Shown piece by piece: positions 60,708-64,000 of a stretch of 64,000 bases of DNA; within the stretch, counting starts at the first letter, position 1, and every line of letters starts with the position of its first letter. The stretch comes from Vibrio gigantis (GTDB taxonomy: Bacteria > Pseudomonadota > Gammaproteobacteria > Enterobacterales > Vibrionaceae). The stretch lies in assembly GCF_024347515.1 (NCBI RefSeq), contig NZ_AP025493.1, positions 1,550,001 to 1,614,000 of the forward strand, read 5' to 3'. Position numbers and translations under genes: made by a program. The notes beneath the pieces are model-generated. The model was not told the DNA's origin. It did no database searches and saw nothing but the letters and a program-made list of their open reading frames with translations.

Positions 60708-60974
60708 CTACTTAGTGTAAGACTCTGCGATGTTGTCGATACGTTCGTTAGCACGATCCGCTTCTTCCTTGGCTGCCATAGCGGCTGCTTCTGCTTCTTG
60801 AGCCTTCATTTCTGCAGCTGCTTTGTCACTCTTAAGTGCTTCGACTTCGCTTGTAAGTTGAGCCACTTGGTTAGTTAGTTGATCAATTTCAGACACTGCA
60901 GCTTCTTCTGGTTCAGAAGAGCAACCTGCTAGAATGAACACAGAGGCTGCGGCTGCGATTAACGTCTTATTCAT
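60708..60974 (-). CDS. lpp: Braun-type major outer-membrane lipoprotein Lpp
   Basis: 88-aa lipoprotein with lipobox ILAGC (Cys19) and a long Ala-rich coiled coil (EIDQLTNQVAQLTSEVEALK and onward). The C-terminal Lys of ESYTK can be joined to peptidoglycan. The frame extends upstream to 61040, but the ATG at 60974 is preceded by AAGGAGTTCTT and begins the signal peptide (MNKTLIAAAASVFILAGC). It is convergent with an L,D-transpeptidase gene. Function as an envelope tether is inferred from the family. Confidence 0.9.
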   Translation of the reverse strand: MNKTLIAAAASVFILAGCSSEPEEAAVSEIDQLTNQVAQLTSEVEALKSDKAAAEMKAQEAEAAAMAAKEEADRANERIDNIAESYTK

Positions 60975-61335
60975 AAGAACTCCTTGCTTATTTATCATCA
61001 AAAGATGCGCTATACATTCTTTATCATATAGTCGCTTCATTAATGATTGTAGCGACTAATTTTTTAAGCGCAAAAAGTATGATGCTAGAAATTGCTAAAT
61101 TTTTGAGGTAATTAGCTAGGTATCACAGTCAGTCTCAGTTTTGAGATGAATGAATGGGCGGTCAGAAAGGAATGGAGTTATGGGGCAGTGTCTACATGGG
61201 CAAGGACTATAATCCTCTATTTAGTATCATATAAAGGGATAAATTTACTGTGATCTCTATCCTTATAAAGTACTTTCGCGGTATCATGTCACGTTAAATT
61301 AATTTTATTCAATACCATCATGACTGGAGAGTCCT
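60975..61335. other. Divergent spacer lpp / DEAD-box helicase
   Basis: 361 bp with no supported gene. It is AT-rich next to both genes, consistent with two divergent promoters. I see no repeat or RNA element. Confidence 0.5.
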
Positions 61336-62667
61336 TTGCACTTTAAAGATTTAGGCTTAGATAACCGCTTACTGAAGAACTTAAAACATTACGACTTCAA
61401 GAAGGCGACAGAGATCCAATCAAAAGCGATCCCTGTTGCTATTGCTGGTAAGGATCTATTGGCTTCATCAAAAACGGGATCAGGAAAGACATTGGCGTTT
61501 GTGTTGCCAATGATACATAAAGCGTTAAAAACAAAGGCGTTTTCTGCTAAAGATCCTCGTGGTGTAATTTTGGCTCCTACTCGTGAGTTGGCTAAGCAGG
61601 TATATGGCGAATTGCGTAGCATGCTTGGTGGTTTGTCTTACGAAGCAACACTTATCTTGGGTGGTGAAAACTTTAACGACCAAGTTAAAGCACTGCGTAA
61701 ATACCCTCGCTTTATCGTAGCGACTCCTGGTCGTCTTGCTGACCACCTAGAGCACCGTTCATTGTTCCTTGACGGTGTTGAAACACTGATCCTTGATGAA
61801 GCTGACCGTATGCTTGATCTTGGTTTTGCTCCAGAACTGCGTCGCATTGCAAATGCAGCTAAGCACCGTCGTCGTCAAACCTTGATGTTCTCTGCAACGC
61901 TGGATCACGCTGAAGTGAACGATATTGCTAATGAGATGCTAGACGCACCTAAGCGCATTTCGGTTGGTGTTTCTAACGAGCAGCACCTTGATATCACTCA
62001 GAAATTCTACCTGTGTGATCACCTAGATCATAAAGAAGCGCTTTTAGACCGTGTTTTGGAAGAAGCTGAATACCGTCAGGTAATGATCTTCACCGCAACT
62101 CGTGCTGATACTGATCGCCTAACGGATAAGCTTAACGAGAAGAAGCTTAAAGCAGTTGCACTGAGCGGAAACTTAAATCAAACGCAGCGTAATGCGATCA
62201 TGAGTCAGTTTGAGCGTGCGGTTTATAAGATTTTGGTAACCACTGATGTTGCTTCTCGTGGTATCGATATTCCAAACGTAAGCCACGTTATTAACTTTGA
62301 TATGCCGAAGCATACCGAAGAGTACGTGCACCGTGTTGGTCGTACTGGCCGTGCAGGTAACAAAGGCGATGCAATCTCTTTGGTTGGTCCAAAAGATTGG
62401 GATAGTTTTAAGCGTGTTGAGCTTTACCTTCAACAAGACCTAACTTTCTCTGTACTTGAAGGCCTAAAAGGTAAGTTCAAAGGCATTAAGCCTCGCAAAC
62501 CAGCCTTCAAGAAGGGCGGTCCAGCTAAGAAATCGGGTAAACCTCAAGCGAAGAAGACAGCGAAGAAGCCAGTTAAACGCGATAAGAGTTTCCACCAAAA
62601 TGTGGCTGTGGGTGATAGCGTGTTTATCCCTAAGAAGAAAGTTGCGCCAAAAACTGACGATGAGTAA
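61336..62667 (+). CDS. DEAD-box RNA helicase
   Basis: ATP-dependent RNA helicase of 443 aa acting in ribosome assembly or mRNA turnover. Motifs in order: Q-motif FKKATEIQSKAIP, I ASSKTGSGKT, Ia PTRELAKQ, Ib TPGRLADH, II DEAD, III SAT, IV IFTATRADTDRL, V TDVASRGIDIP and VI HRVGRTGRAG. The basic tail (residues ~380-430, rich in Lys/Pro/Gly) should bind RNA. The start is probably TTG at 61336 after GGAGAGTCC, since no ATG fits and the family motif begins at residue 2 (HFKDLGLD). Subfamily (SrmB/RhlE-like) is uncertain. Confidence 0.93.
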   Translation: MHFKDLGLDNRLLKNLKHYDFKKATEIQSKAIPVAIAGKDLLASSKTGSGKTLAFVLPMIHKALKTKAFSAKDPRGVILAPTRELAKQVYGELRSMLGGLSYEATLILGGENFNDQVKALRKYPRFIVATPGRLADHLEHRSLFLDGVETLILDEADRMLDLGFAPELRRIANAAKHRRRQTLMFSATLDHAEVNDIANEMLDAPKRISVGVSNEQHLDITQKFYLCDHLDHKEALLDRVLEEAEYRQVMIFTATRADTDRLTDKLNEKKLKAVALSGNLNQTQRNAIMSQFERAVYKILVTTDVASRGIDIPNVSHVINFDMPKHTEEYVHRVGRTGRAGNKGDAISLVGPKDWDSFKRVELYLQQDLTFSVLEGLKGKFKGIKPRKPAFKKGGPAKKSGKPQAKKTAKKPVKRDKSFHQNVAVGDSVFIPKKKVAPKTDDE

Positions 62668-62732
62668 CTAACTCGCGTGAGCTAAAATCTGATGTTTATA
62701 AAAACAGATCTTTATAAAAGCTAACGTAAATA

Positions 62733-62759
62733 AAAACCGCCTATGATGGCGGTTTTTTT
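62733..62759 (+). terminator. Helicase gene terminator
   Basis: AAAACCGCC-TATGAT-GGCGGTTTT followed by T-run; 70 bp past the helicase stop. The A-run on the other side could also stop the convergent lipase gene. Confidence 0.88.
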
Positions 62760-62818
62760 GTACCTAGCTTCTGTACCTGAGACGGGCGACCTCAAGATAT
62801 GGAGTTACGCTGATGGCT

Positions 62819-64000
62819 TTAGAAATCAAAGGTTGAGAATGAAAAAGCTAAGATATGGTCGGCAATGTATTTATGCGTAGCGGTCGTTGGATGTGTCACG
62901 CCCCAGAAGACATAGCTGTCTGAGCCATAGGTTGCGCAATCATTGGTTAAGCTGTGACTTTTTAAATAGTCAGCAGCCGAGCTTCTATTGATATCTAGAC
63001 ATGCGTCACTCGCGTTTCGAAAGCCATGCTGTTGTGGATTGTCGGTGATGCTTGCGAACAATGCACTTGCATCAAACAGCACCACATTTTTCCCCATCTC
63101 TTGATAATGCTCGGCTTGATCTTTGATGAATTGGTTGAATTCTAAAATCTTGCCACGAACTTTTATGATCTCTTGTTCGGTTGAGTATTTGAATTGAGGG
63201 GCTTTGGTCGCATCGGGCAATGTGAAAAGCAGTATATTGTTCGCACCAGATTCTGTTAAGCGGATCAGTGCGCTACTAAAGTCAGCTTTTACATCGGCGA
63301 CTTCTCGATTGTAGTTCATAAAGTCATTGAGACCAAACTCTAAGGTAAACAGTGAGTTTTCCGGACGATAGTTTTTAGCCACTTTCATGTAGGTTAGATA
63401 AGAGGTGACTTGATCATAAACACCCGTTAACGCGACGTATTGATTGGTGCCTGCTGCGCCACCCACAGCCCAGTTATAAAGAGGAACATCTTTCGCCTTT
63501 GCTAAGTACTCAGTCCAAACCAAACCATTCGAAAAGTGCCCTAAAAACCATGAATCAGCGTTCGGAAAAACCCATTGAGAGCCATTAAATAGGTTGCCGG
63601 TATCGGACAGGCTATCACCAAAGGTGACGATACGATTAATGGTGTTTGCTTGGACAGCGTTGTCATTTGTCCAAATAGAGTGATTGTAGGAGAAGCGGTT
63701 GTCTGCCGCAAAGTAGGTGATGTCTGCAACGTCATGTTGGATGCCGAGGGTTTGTTCACAACGCTGTTTGATTTCAGATTGCGGGGCATCACTGTAGAAC
63801 ATGTTTTTGAAAGAAACGGAAGACCACCAATATCCGTTGATTGTGTAGTAATCACCATTTTCCTTTTTTGCCCATTGCCAGTCGGTAGCAGGGGAATCAT
63901 GTGATGCGTCAGTTCGGTACCAACATCGAACATAAGAATAGGTTTCTGAACCTTGTGTGCTGAGCACTTGTGCTGATGTAATCGATTCGGGTGTCGGTAT
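62819..64000 (-). CDS. tlh: Thermolabile-hemolysin-type GDSL phospholipase (5' end cut)
   Basis: Secreted GDSL-family phospholipase A2/lysophospholipase (lecithinase). The frame is open to base 64000 (IPTPESITSAQVLSTQGS...), so the signal peptide and start lie outside; the visible part is 393 residues. An N-terminal beta-rich domain (YVRCWYRTDA) is followed by the SGNH blocks: VTFGDSLSDTGNLF (Ser), NWAVGGAAG (Gly), EFGLNDF (Asn) and VFWGVTHPTTATH (His). The usual Asp three residues before the His is Gly, as in the Vibrio phospholipase described with a Ser-His-chloride triad. Confidence 0.9.
   Translation of the reverse strand: MPTPESITSAQVLSTQGSETYSYVRCWYRTDASHDSPATDWQWAKKENGDYYTINGYWWSSVSFKNMFYSDAPQSEIKQRCEQTLGIQHDVADITYFAADNRFSYNHSIWTNDNAVQANTINRIVTFGDSLSDTGNLFNGSQWVFPNADSWFLGHFSNGLVWTEYLAKAKDVPLYNWAVGGAAGTNQYVALTGVYDQVTSYLTYMKVAKNYRPENSLFTLEFGLNDFMNYNREVADVKADFSSALIRLTESGANNILLFTLPDATKAPQFKYSTEQEIIKVRGKILEFNQFIKDQAEHYQEMGKNVVLFDASALFASITDNPQQHGFRNASDACLDINRSSAADYLKSHSLTNDCATYGSDSYVFWGVTHPTTATHKYIADHILAFSFSTFDF

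Overview
The window looks like a stretch of the second chromosome of a Vibrio, probably of the Splendidus clade. The evidence is the gene content (MalT-type maltodextrin genes, sstT, popT, a Qrr quorum-sensing RNA, deoD, an L,D-transpeptidase/Lpp pair, a thermolabile-hemolysin lipase), the close resemblance of the proteins to Vibrio families, and the moderate-to-low GC. The species call is inference. No tRNA, rRNA, CRISPR array, prophage or intact insertion sequence was seen. Both ends cut a gene: ldhA at the left and a tlh-type phospholipase at the right.

Layout. 1-6.3 kb: ldhA (partial), a YeaR-like cupin, ferredoxin-NADP reductase with a Fur-like box, a YihG-type acyltransferase, a TrmK-type methyltransferase and a membrane GGDEF protein. 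6.5-15.4 kb: alpha-glucan uptake and debranching (glgX, maltoporin, malM, lipoprotein pullulanase) with MalT-box-like sites. 15.8-18.4 kb: a DUF1294 protein, a LysE exporter with a divergent Lrp/AsnC regulator, and a LysR regulator. 18.5-28.2 kb: a sulfur-respiration island with tetrathionate reductase (ttrBCA), its two-component system (ttrSR) and a diheme thiosulfate dehydrogenase pair (tsdBA). An identical 19-bp palindromic element lies upstream of both ttrB and tsdB, so one TtrR regulon is likely. 28.5-35.8 kb: a Sel1-repeat protein, sstT, rsgA with an unusually structured leader, a copper-delivery operon (unknown protein, SCO, PCuAC) and popT.

35.8-46.8 kb: a complete qrr gene with LuxO sites and a sigma-54 promoter, then malT divergent from malP-malQ-glgB. 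46.9-53.6 kb: a TetR-like regulator, an ECF transporter (S component, double ATPase, T component) with a possible MetJ operator, a yiaWV-like HlyD efflux pair and an EamA transporter. 53.7-58.5 kb: two translationally coupled TPR/GGDEF-type proteins, the upstream one degenerate, and a zinc-ribbon protein resembling a domesticated transposase. 58.5-64 kb: deoD, an L,D-transpeptidase convergent with its likely substrate Lpp, a DEAD-box helicase and the tlh-type lipase.

How the genes work together. Maltoporin, MalM, pullulanase, GlgX, MalP, MalQ, GlgB and MalT form a nearly complete alpha-glucan system in two blocks. TsdBA would make tetrathionate from thiosulfate (or the reverse) and TtrBCA would respire it. 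The less expected features are the repeated TtrR-type operator, the rsgA leader (micro-ORF, three-way junction, 19-nt repeats), heptanucleotide arrays of closely related units at separate intergenic sites, a pseudo-GGDEF partner protein and a lipase whose catalytic Asp position is Gly.
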